From: CAZFQD01 sp964520885
GTDB taxonomy: Bacteria; Bacillota; Clostridia; Oscillospirales; SIG519
Assembly (NCBI GenBank): GCA_964520885.1
Contig: CAZFQD010000052.1
Coordinates: forward strand, 1 to 14,540
DNA: 14,540 nucleotides
Direction of reading: 5' to 3'
The stretch's first letter is position 1; each line of letters opens with the position of its first letter. Below, piece after piece: positions 1 to 5,610 of the stretch. The notes beneath the pieces were generated by a model that was not told the origin of the DNA, searched no databases, and saw only the letters and a program-made list of their open reading frames with translations. The position numbers and the translations under genes were made by a program.

Positions 1-60
1 AAAAGAAAGAAAATTGCAAAAGCAAATGGGTAATCTTAATGATTATACAAGGTGATATTG

Positions 61-507
61 ATGAATAAAACTGATTTTAGTAATGATTTAAAAAGAAATG
101 GATTGAAAAATACAAAGCACCGCACAGTCATACTTGATATTCTGGAAAAAAGCAGTCAACCGATTGCTACTGAACAGATTTTTCATGAAATGATAAAAAT
201 GAATATATCGATTAATTTATCTACTGTTTACAGAACTGTCGAGATTTTATTTGATAAAAACCTTGTAACAAAGCTTAGTATTGATGGTGACAACAGAACA
301 TTATTTGAATTTAACCGTATGCTGCATACACATCATCTGGTTTGCCTCGGTTGTAAAAAAATATTAGCTATTGACCGCTGTCCTTTGGAAGGTTATGAAA
401 AAGCACTTGCAAAGGAAACAAATTATGCTATTGCAAGACACAAACTGGATATCTACGGATATTGTCCCGAATGCCGGGATAAACAACCGGTAGGAGGATT
501 AGCTTAA
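61..507 (+). CDS. Fur-family metal/peroxide-responsive repressor
   Basis: A 148-residue protein of normal Fur-family length. The N-terminal half (about residues 10-85) is a winged helix, with the recognition-helix signature LSTVYRTVEIL around 53-63. The C-terminal half is the dimerisation and metal domain, with a His cluster (H89, H91, H92), CLGC at C95/C98, H127 and CPEC at C135/C138. The two CxxC pairs are the structural zinc site of Fur/PerR/Zur proteins. Which metal or oxidant it senses cannot be read from the sequence. An in-frame GTG at 52 lies inside the ribosome binding site AAGGTGA (49-55), so the ATG at 61 is the better start. The stop is adjacent to the next gene, suggesting one transcript with the broken permease. 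Fur-family regulators often sit by metal transport genes. Family assignment is firm; subtype is open. Confidence 0.93.
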   Translation: MNKTDFSNDLKRNGLKNTKHRTVILDILEKSSQPIATEQIFHEMIKMNISINLSTVYRTVEILFDKNLVTKLSIDGDNRTLFEFNRMLHTHHLVCLGCKKILAIDRCPLEGYEKALAKETNYAIARHKLDIYGYCPECRDKQPVGGLA

Positions 508-846
508 ATGATGAAAAATGAATCTGAAAAAATGAAGCCGCTTTCAGATAAACCTATTGATGAAACACATGTATATAAAAGAACAAATCTATCAAACATT
601 TTTACTGGCATAATTGTTTTTATTACAGTAGGATACTTATTATTTTCCTTGTTTCGATCGATGAATGTAATTGATTTATCAGGCATTGAAATTTTCAATA
701 CGATCTTTATCAGCATATTGATGCAAGCCTTTCCATTTATGCTGATAGGCGTGCTAGTGTCATCTGCAATGCATGTTTTTATATCGGATGAATGGATTGT
801 TAAGGCTTTTTCTAAAATATGCTCTCTTTTTTTAAACTTTTTTTGA
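508..846 (+). pseudogene. Truncated DUF318/ArsP-type permease (N-terminal fragment)
   Basis: A 112-residue reading frame with a charged N-terminus, one membrane segment (about 32-50) and a second (about 64-90) containing QAFPFMLIGVLVSSAMHVFIS. That stretch is typical of the start of the predicted permeases of the DUF318/UPF0718 family, which usually have about 300 or more residues and many membrane spans. Here the protein stops soon after SDEWIVKAF, before the conserved continuation with its cysteine-containing segment. The last residues come from a T-rich stretch that looks non-coding. The start codon has a good ribosome binding site (GGAGG at 493-497) and abuts the Fur gene, so the gene was once translated with it. 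I call it a 3'-deleted pseudogene; a functional two-span peptide is a less likely alternative. Confidence 0.75.
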
Positions 847-892
847 AAACTCTATTTTTTAAACCCCAACATTTATTATAGAGCCTATTTTT

Positions 893-921
893 AAAGAGAG
901 CTTTATGGCTCTCTTTTTTTT
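893..921 (+). terminator. Rho-independent terminator after the Fur/permease unit
   Basis: A perfect 9-bp stem AAAGAGAGC / GCTCTCTTT with a 6-nt loop (902-907), followed by a run of T to 921. It separates the Fur/permease transcript from the promoter at 955. Confidence 0.88.
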
Positions 922-954
922 ATGAAAATTTTTATTAATATTTTGAATATGTTA

Positions 955-983
955 TTGACATATGCTCATAATAGTATTATTAT
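955..983 (+). promoter_or_regulatory. Sigma-A promoter P1 of the NifX/MinD operon
   Basis: Consensus TTGACA at 955-960, a 17-bp spacer, and TATTAT at 978-983. The -35 box and 12 bp of the spacer are identical to the promoter at 5525. The shared string ATTGACATATGCTCATAA extends well beyond the polymerase contacts, which suggests an operator overlapping the -35 region. Confidence 0.85.
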
Positions 984-988
984 AGTAA

Positions 989-1000
989 TGGGCATATGCT
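989..1000 (+). promoter_or_regulatory. Possible second operator half, downstream of P1
   Basis: TGGGCATATGCT lies around the expected transcription start and repeats the CATATGCT core of the -35 overlap. The two CATATG cores (959-964 and 993-998) are 34 bp apart, about three helical turns. Both fit a loose palindrome centred on GCATATGC. Operator function is inferred. Confidence 0.45.
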
Positions 1001-1026
1001 AACAACATATAAGGAGATGTAAAAAA

Positions 1027-1404
1027 ATGATTATTTGTGTAACATCAAGCGGGAACTCTATCGACAGCATTCTTGATCCTCGGTTTGGAAGGTGCTCTTA
1101 CTTTGTTATTAGTGATTTAAAAACAAATGTGCATTCAATTATTGAAAATTCAGCAGGAAGTTTAGGCGGAGGTGCCGGAATTAGTTCAGGGCAACTAATG
1201 GTCGAAAAGAGTGTTGAGGTAATAATAACTGGGAATGTTGGTCCTAATGCTATGAATGTGCTTATGACGGCAGGCATTGAAATTTATAGAGGAGAAAACA
1301 CATCTGTGAATGAAAATATCGAAAAATTCAAGTCAGGGCTGCTTCAAAAAATTACCGAAACGGTACCTTCACATTTTGGCATGGGGATCAAGGAGGATAA
1401 ATAA
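1027..1404 (+). CDS. NifX/NafY-type (FeMo-cofactor binding fold) protein 1
   Basis: A 125-residue protein of the dinitrogenase iron-molybdenum cofactor family (NifX/NafY/NifB C-terminal fold, ribonuclease-H-like). The N-terminus carries the DPRFGRCSYFVI motif (about residues 18-29), the mid-part has the Gly-rich SLGGGAGISSGQ segment, and ITGNVGPNA follows around 67-75. Known relatives bind metal-sulfur clusters (FeMo-co precursors, or the Mo-Cu cluster of orange protein). No nitrogenase genes are nearby, so a nitrogenase role is unlikely here. The ribosome binding site AAGGAG is at 1011-1016. The gene is first after promoter P1, and its TAA overlaps the ATG of the next gene by one base, implying translational coupling. 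Family is sure; cargo is unknown. Confidence 0.92.
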   Translation: MIICVTSSGNSIDSILDPRFGRCSYFVISDLKTNVHSIIENSAGSLGGGAGISSGQLMVEKSVEVIITGNVGPNAMNVLMTAGIEIYRGENTSVNENIEKFKSGLLQKITETVPSHFGMGIKEDK

Positions 1405-2234
1405 TGATAATAGCAGTTTTGAGCGGTAAGGGAGGAACTGGGAAAACAACGGTGTCGGCAAGCCTTTCTGCTGTTATTAATCCGTCCCAGTATGTGGACT
1501 GCGATGTGGAAGAGCCAAATGGTTATATTTTTTTGAAACCCGAATTCAAACAGTCAATACCTGTAAAGGTAGAAATACCCTGTGTCGATGAAGTAATTTG
1601 CACTGGTTGCGGAGCATGTGCAAAGGCTTGTCAATTTAACGCACTTGCTGTTATCAAGGGAAAAGTGCTTGTTTTCCCTGAGATATGTCACCATTGCGGA
1701 GCATGCTTTATTGCCTGCAAGCCGGGTGCGTTATCGGCGGCAGATAGAACGATCGGGGTTATCGAAATGAATGCAGAAAACACCTTTGTTCAAGGTAAGC
1801 TTAATATTGGGGAACCAATTGCCGTTCCGGTCATAAGAAAGTTAAAGGAGTACTTACGAAAGGATATACCGGTTATTTTGGATTGTTCCCCCGGTGCATC
1901 CTGCACAGTAGTGCAGTCCTTGGAGGGCTGTGATTATTGTCTTCTTGTTACCGAGCCTACACCCTTTGGACTGCATGATCTGAAAATTGCTATTTCACTG
2001 GTGAAAAAACTGTCAAAACCCTTTGGGATTGTTATAAATAAGGCTTTAGATAATAATAGCCTGATTAAAGACTTTTGTGAGGATGAGGGTATTGAAATTC
2101 TTATGAAAATACCTTATTCCAAAGAAATTGCTATAAACTATTCGGGCGGAGTGCTGCCTGTAAAAGAGAATTCGGAATGGGCAGAGAAATTTACTCAGCT
2201 TTTTTACAGGATAAAGGAGTGTGTGGCAAAATGA
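1404..2234 (+). CDS. MinD/Mrp-like P-loop ATPase with 2x[4Fe-4S] ferredoxin insert (1)
   Basis: A 276-residue cytosolic ATPase of the SIMIBI (MinD/ParA/Mrp) class. The deviant Walker A KGGTGKTT is at residues 9-16, followed by the switch region VDCDVEEPN (31-39). A bacterial ferredoxin domain is inserted after it, with Cys 66/69/72/76 and 95/98/101/105, enough for two [4Fe-4S] clusters. ILDCSPGASC further on is the Walker B region, and VTEPTPFGLHDL is also conserved in the family. Such proteins are thought to couple ATP hydrolysis to Fe-S or metallocluster transfer or electron delivery; in Desulfovibrio a similar pair belongs to the ORP complex. The ribosome binding site AGGAGG is at 1391-1396. 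The last four bases (ATGA) overlap the start of the second, paralogous ATPase, so the pair is probably made in equal amounts and may act as a heterodimer. Confidence 0.92.
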   Translation: MIIAVLSGKGGTGKTTVSASLSAVINPSQYVDCDVEEPNGYIFLKPEFKQSIPVKVEIPCVDEVICTGCGACAKACQFNALAVIKGKVLVFPEICHHCGACFIACKPGALSAADRTIGVIEMNAENTFVQGKLNIGEPIAVPVIRKLKEYLRKDIPVILDCSPGASCTVVQSLEGCDYCLLVTEPTPFGLHDLKIAISLVKKLSKPFGIVINKALDNNSLIKDFCEDEGIEILMKIPYSKEIAINYSGGVLPVKENSEWAEKFTQLFYRIKECVAK

Positions 2235-3100
2235 AACAAATTGTGTTTATCAGTGGAAAAGGCGGAACAGGAAAATCCACGCTTGTCGCATCCTTAAGTC
2301 AGATTGTTAAAAACAAAATGCTTGCTGACTGCGATGTGGATGCTCCTAATCTTCATATTCTGTTAAGCGAAAATGTGATTGAAAAGAAAGAATATTATGG
2401 GGCAAAGGAAGCTGTTATTGATGAAACTAAATGTCTTCAATGCGGCATTTGCCGAAGAACCTGTCGTTTCGGTGCTATCAGTGAAACTTTTCAGATTTTA
2501 CCTTTTAAGTGTGAGGGTTGCGGTGCATGCACCTTAGTCTGCCCCGCTGTTGCAATCCATCTTGAGGAAGTAAAAACAGGTAACACCTTTGTATCCGAAA
2601 CCGAAAGAGGAATGTTTTCACATGCTCTTTTAGATATCGGAGCAGAAGGCTCTGGAAAGTTGGTAACAGAGGTCAGAAAGAATGCCAAAAACCATGAAAG
2701 CGACGAGGAATGGCTTTTGATTGACGGCTCCCCCGGAATCGGTTGTATTGTAATTGCATCTATAACCGGAGCTAATGCGGTTGTAGCTGTATCGGAACCA
2801 ACTATGTCAGGTATAAGCGATTTACAGAGGGTTCTTGCGGTAGCAAGACATTTTGATATACCTAGTTTTGTCTGCATAAACAAATATGATTTGAACATGG
2901 AAATGACAAAAAAAATTGAAGATTTCTGCCGTGAAAACGGATTTCAGGTGATAGGCAAAATTCCTTTTGAACCAAAAATTGTTCATGCATTGCGGGAATT
3001 CAAAACGCCAATTGATGCTGGTCTTACAAATATTACTTTGGAAATAGAAAGCATCTGGCAAAGGCTTTCAACTGAAATCAGTAGCAATGCTATTAGTTAA
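2231..3100 (+). CDS. MinD/Mrp-like P-loop ATPase with 2x[4Fe-4S] ferredoxin insert (2)
   Basis: A 289-residue paralogue of the preceding ATPase with the same architecture: KGGTGKST at 10-17, ADCDVDAPN at 32-40, and a ferredoxin insert with Cys 68/71/74/78 and 94/97/100/104. LLIDGSPGIGC is the Walker B region, then VAVSEPTMSGISDL and a C-terminal VCINKYDLN guanine-specificity-like motif of the family. An upstream in-frame ATG at 2177 lies inside the previous gene. The ATG at 2231 has AAAGGAG at 2214-2220, forms the ATGA overlap, and starts directly at the P-loop strand (MKQIVFISGKGG), so it is preferred. The two ATPases differ clearly in sequence, suggesting an old duplication with specialised subunits. 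Probable role: ATP-driven assembly or transfer of metal-sulfur clusters to the NifX-like proteins. Confidence 0.92.
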   Translation: MKQIVFISGKGGTGKSTLVASLSQIVKNKMLADCDVDAPNLHILLSENVIEKKEYYGAKEAVIDETKCLQCGICRRTCRFGAISETFQILPFKCEGCGACTLVCPAVAIHLEEVKTGNTFVSETERGMFSHALLDIGAEGSGKLVTEVRKNAKNHESDEEWLLIDGSPGIGCIVIASITGANAVVAVSEPTMSGISDLQRVLAVARHFDIPSFVCINKYDLNMEMTKKIEDFCRENGFQVIGKIPFEPKIVHALREFKTPIDAGLTNITLEIESIWQRLSTEISSNAIS

Positions 3101-3116
3101 TTAGGAGGATATTTAT

Positions 3117-3506
3117 ATGAAAATTTCAATATCAACGGACGGTAATCTTGTATCCGCACATTTTGGAAGATGTCCGGAATTTACAATAGCGGATATTCAA
3201 GACGGTAAATTAATCAAAACAGAAAGAATCCCAAACCCAGGTCATGCACCGGGAGCTATTCCGGAATATTTACATGGCAAAGGAGTAGAGCATATTATTT
3301 GCGGTGGTATAGGAGCAAGAGCCAAAGAACTGTTTTCCGAGTATGGTATACAGCTAATCGCAGGAGTAACCGGAGAAATTAATGATGTGCTTGAAGAATT
3401 CATAAATGGAACCCTTATTGCAAACGGTGAAAGCCTGTGTGTTCCGGGTGCCGGTAGAGGTTATGGGTTGGATAAAACTGTATGTGACCATGTGCATGAG
3501 GATTGA
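3117..3506 (+). CDS. NifX/NafY-type protein 2
   Basis: A 129-residue second member of the NifX/NafY family in the same operon. It shows MKISISTDGNLVSAHFGRCPEF at the N-terminus, with the conserved HFGRCPEF motif (about residues 15-22), a mid-protein HAPGAIPEYL segment and ICGGIGARAKELF (about 61-73). Unlike protein 1 it has a C-terminal Gly/His tail with YGLDKTVCDHVHED, whose Cys and two His could bind a metal. The tail is common in homologues outside nitrogenase clusters. The ribosome binding site is TAGGAGG 14 bases before the ATG. It lies 16 bp after the second ATPase, so it is co-transcribed. It is probably a cluster or metal carrier partnered with the ATPases. Confidence 0.92.
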   Translation: MKISISTDGNLVSAHFGRCPEFTIADIQDGKLIKTERIPNPGHAPGAIPEYLHGKGVEHIICGGIGARAKELFSEYGIQLIAGVTGEINDVLEEFINGTLIANGESLCVPGAGRGYGLDKTVCDHVHED

Positions 3507-3537
3507 GATTTTATTTATTTAAAAGGAGGTGTTATTT

Positions 3538-3750
3538 ATGCCTAATAAAGATGGAACAGGTCCGTTTGGACAAGGTTCTGCAACAGGAAAAGGTGTTGGC
3601 AGACAGGGACGAGTTGGAGGTATGCGGTCAGGACCTGCGGGATATTGCATATGTCCTAAATGCCGAGAAAAATTAGTTCATACAGTCGGAATTCCCTGTA
3701 CCGCTGTAAAGTGTCCCAAGTGTGGAGCGTCCATGATCAGAGGGTTATAA
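3538..3750 (+). CDS. Small Gly-rich protein with zinc ribbon (DUF5320-like start)
   Basis: A 70-residue protein. The N-terminal third (MPNKDGTGPFGQGSATGKG) matches the MPxxDGTGP(M/F)G signature of the two next genes. The C-terminal half is a zinc ribbon with CPKC at 39-42 and CPKC at 59-62, linked by HTVGIPC. An in-frame GTG at 3529 overlaps the Shine-Dalgarno AAAAGGAGGTG, so the ATG at 3538 is the start. It has no signal peptide or membrane segment. Small zinc-ribbon proteins of this type recur in NifX/MinD loci of anaerobes, but their job is unknown. A metallochaperone or a scaffold contacting the ATPases is a guess from context. Confidence 0.85.
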   Translation: MPNKDGTGPFGQGSATGKGVGRQGRVGGMRSGPAGYCICPKCREKLVHTVGIPCTAVKCPKCGASMIRGL

Positions 3751-3789
3751 AAATGGATACTGTATAAAAACTTACAGGAGGTGAAAGTT

Positions 3790-4014
3790 ATGCCAAGAGG
3801 TGACGGAACAGGGCCAATGGGGATGGGACCCTTAACAGGACGAGGTGTGGGTTTCTGTGCCGGATATAGAACGCCCGGATATGCAAACCAATCATTTTGG
3901 CGTGGAATGAGGTTTTTCGGCGGACGAGGTTATAGACGAATGTTTTGCATAACAGGTTTTGTATCAGGCTGTGCATACCTTGCTTATCGGCTTTCAAACC
4001 GTAAAGGAAAGTAA
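3790..4014 (+). CDS. Small MPRGDGTGP protein (DUF5320-like), paralogue A
   Basis: A 74-residue protein starting MPRGDGTGPMGMGPLTGRG, the hallmark of DUF5320-type proteins, followed by GFCAGYRTPGY and an Arg/Gly-rich FFGGRGYRRMF stretch. The last 24 residues (ITGFVSGCAYLAYRL) are hydrophobic and could be a short membrane or packing helix. They diverge from paralogue B, which has a coiled coil there. The GTG at 3781 sits in the ribosome binding site AGGAGGTGAAAG; the ATG at 3790 is the start. The leader and first codons are nearly the same as those of the gene at 4051, showing a recent tandem duplication. Function is not known; co-transcription with the Fe-S ATPases suggests a part in the same complex. 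Confidence 0.82.
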   Translation: MPRGDGTGPMGMGPLTGRGVGFCAGYRTPGYANQSFWRGMRFFGGRGYRRMFCITGFVSGCAYLAYRLSNRKGK

Positions 4015-4050
4015 AAAGCACAAATGTATTTATGAAGGGAGGTGAAAGCT

Positions 4051-4377
4051 ATGCCAAGAGGAGATGGAACAGGACCTATGGGAATGGGGTCTATGACAGG
4101 ACGAGGTGCAGGTATTTGTGCAGGCTATGCAACACCCGGATATGTAAATCCGGTTGGCGGTTTTTCTGGCTTTGGTTGCGGAAGAGGCTTCAGAAGAATG
4201 TTTAATGCAACCGGAATCCCGTGTTGGACTCGCTTTGACGGCTTCAATTCTAACAGAACATATGACTCGGCAGTTGCTGAAAAGGAGCTTTTAAGCAGAC
4301 AGGCAAAGATTTTGGAGAATCAGCTTGCACAAGTGAAGAAACGTCTTTCAAGCATTGATGAAAGTGCGGAAGGATAG
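4051..4377 (+). CDS. Small MPRGDGTGP protein with C-terminal coiled coil (DUF5320-like), paralogue B
   Basis: A 108-residue protein starting MPRGDGTGPMGMGSMTGRG, then ICAGYATPGY, a Gly/Phe/Arg-rich middle (GFGCGRGFRRMFNATGIP) and a Glu/Lys/Leu-rich tail (about residues 72-105, EKELLSRQAKILENQLAQV) predicted to form a coiled coil. This is the full DUF5320 architecture. The in-frame GTG at 4042 is part of the GGGAGGTGAAAG ribosome binding site, so the start is 4051. It is the last gene before the hairpin at 4392. The coiled coil suggests oligomerisation or binding to a partner, with the Gly/Cys/Arg-rich head as a ligand-binding or disordered region. The biochemical role is unknown. Confidence 0.85.
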   Translation: MPRGDGTGPMGMGSMTGRGAGICAGYATPGYVNPVGGFSGFGCGRGFRRMFNATGIPCWTRFDGFNSNRTYDSAVAEKELLSRQAKILENQLAQVKKRLSSIDESAEG

Positions 4378-4391
4378 TTTTGTAGGTGCGA

Positions 4392-4420
4392 CAAAAGGCA
4401 GGTTTATCACCTGTCTTTTG
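4392..4420 (+). terminator. Probable hairpin terminator of the NifX/MinD operon
   Basis: CAAAAGGCAGGT / ACCTGTCTTTTG form a 12-bp stem (one G-U) around a 5-nt loop TTATC. The right arm contains a T run, but no long T tract follows, so termination may be partial and the radical SAM gene may be read through. Confidence 0.6.
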
Positions 4421-4518
4421 CCACGAAATTGGTCATCTTAACGGTATATTATTTATTGATAAAGTTATTCCTGATTCTTTGATAGATTAAAATAATTCAA
4501 ATGAAAGGATGTAATCTT

Positions 4519-5475
4519 ATGATAGTATATGGTCCTGTTCCCTCACGGCGGTTAGGACAAAGCCTTGGAGTAAATAATATTCCTCCGAAAATCTGTTCAT
4601 ACTCTTGTGTTTATTGCCAAATTGGCAGGACTAATAAAATGCAAACCATTAGAAGTGAATTTTATAAACCTGAGGATATATATTTTGAATCCAAAATGAA
4701 AATAGAGCAACTAAAAGTTAAAGGTGAGCATGTAGATTACATATCCTTTGTTCCCGACGGTGAGCCAACTATTGATAAAAATTTAGGTTTAGAAATTGAA
4801 TTACTAAAAGAGCTGAATATAAGAACAGCAGTAATAACTAATGCCTCCCTGTTATGGATGGATGATGTAAAAGCTGACTTAATGGAGGCAGATTGGGTTT
4901 CAGTTAAGCTTGATGCTGCTGATAATGATACATGGTGCAAAATTGACAGACCGCACGGTTCTTTAAAGCTGAAAAATATTTTAGACGGCATTCATGATTT
5001 TGCAAAAGAGTTTAAAGGCACATTAGTTACTGAAACGATGCTTGTCGCCGGTGTAAATGATCACCCGTCCTGCATTGAAATGATAGGTAAACAAATCGAA
5101 AGCATACAGCCACAGAAAGCATATTTATTGGTTCCCACACGACCTCCAGCAGAACAATTTGTAAACAGAGCCGAAAGTAAAAGTATTACCGATGCCGCTA
5201 TGTTAATCCGTAGCATTTCAGGTGTGAGCGTTGAATGTATTGTAGAGGATGATAATAAGGAAGGCTTTTTCTTTACTGATGATATTATTGATGACCTTTT
5301 AAGCATCACTTCTGTACATCCGATAAGAGAAGATATTATAAATCATCTTTTGAAAAATAAAAAAGCTGATTATATAGTATTGCAAGAATTGATAAAGCAA
5401 AATAAAATCATTGAATTTACTTATGAGGGAAAAAAATTTTACAAAAAAAATCTTGATGATAACAGTGATAAATAG
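4519..5475 (+). CDS. Radical SAM protein with C-terminal winged-helix-like tail
   Basis: A 318-residue radical SAM enzyme of the group starting (M)xYGPVPSRRLGxSLGV. The AdoMet [4Fe-4S] motif is CSYSCVYC (C26, C30, C33). SFVPDGEPTID (about residues 76-86) is the GGE-like AdoMet-binding motif of this group, and AVITNASLL follows. The last 50 or so residues (HPIREDIINHLLKNKKADY onward) look like a small winged helix. The ATG at 4501 overlaps the ribosome binding site; AAAGGATG (4504-4511) is spaced for the ATG at 4519, and homologues start at that IVYGPVPSRR. Relatives are annotated as wyosine-like or Fe-S oxidoreductase proteins with no proven reaction. NifB, the classic partner of NifX proteins, is also a radical SAM enzyme, but this is a different group. 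A role in cofactor maturation in this locus is inferred. Confidence 0.88.
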   Translation: MIVYGPVPSRRLGQSLGVNNIPPKICSYSCVYCQIGRTNKMQTIRSEFYKPEDIYFESKMKIEQLKVKGEHVDYISFVPDGEPTIDKNLGLEIELLKELNIRTAVITNASLLWMDDVKADLMEADWVSVKLDAADNDTWCKIDRPHGSLKLKNILDGIHDFAKEFKGTLVTETMLVAGVNDHPSCIEMIGKQIESIQPQKAYLLVPTRPPAEQFVNRAESKSITDAAMLIRSISGVSVECIVEDDNKEGFFFTDDIIDDLLSITSVHPIREDIINHLLKNKKADYIVLQELIKQNKIIEFTYEGKKFYKKNLDDNSDK

Positions 5476-5524
5476 AGTTATTCTATATTTATATAAGTTA
5501 TTTAAGCAAATCTCACATTAATAA

Positions 5525-5553
5525 TTGACATATGCTCATAACAATATTATAAT
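5525..5553 (+). promoter_or_regulatory. Sigma-A promoter P2 of the oxidoreductase-DUF89-DUF134 unit
   Basis: TTGACA at 5525-5530, a 17-bp spacer, and TATAAT at 5548-5553: a perfect consensus. The string ATTGACATATGCTCATAA is identical to that at P1. Only one CATATG core is present here; the downstream copy found at P1 is absent. Confidence 0.88.
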
Positions 5554-5610
5554 TATATTATTAAAACTTATTTTATTAGTTTGAAAATAATAATTATTGG
5601 AGGATTTAAA

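Noticed and set aside
2491..2898. 135-codon frame antisense to the second MinD-like ATPase
   Set aside because: It is fully inside a conserved gene on the other strand and shows no family features.
1027..3506. Nitrogen fixation (nif) cluster
   Set aside because: NifX-type domains occur, but there is no nifH, nifD, nifK, nifE, nifN or nifB in the window; the ferredoxin-MinD pair points to the ORP-like group.
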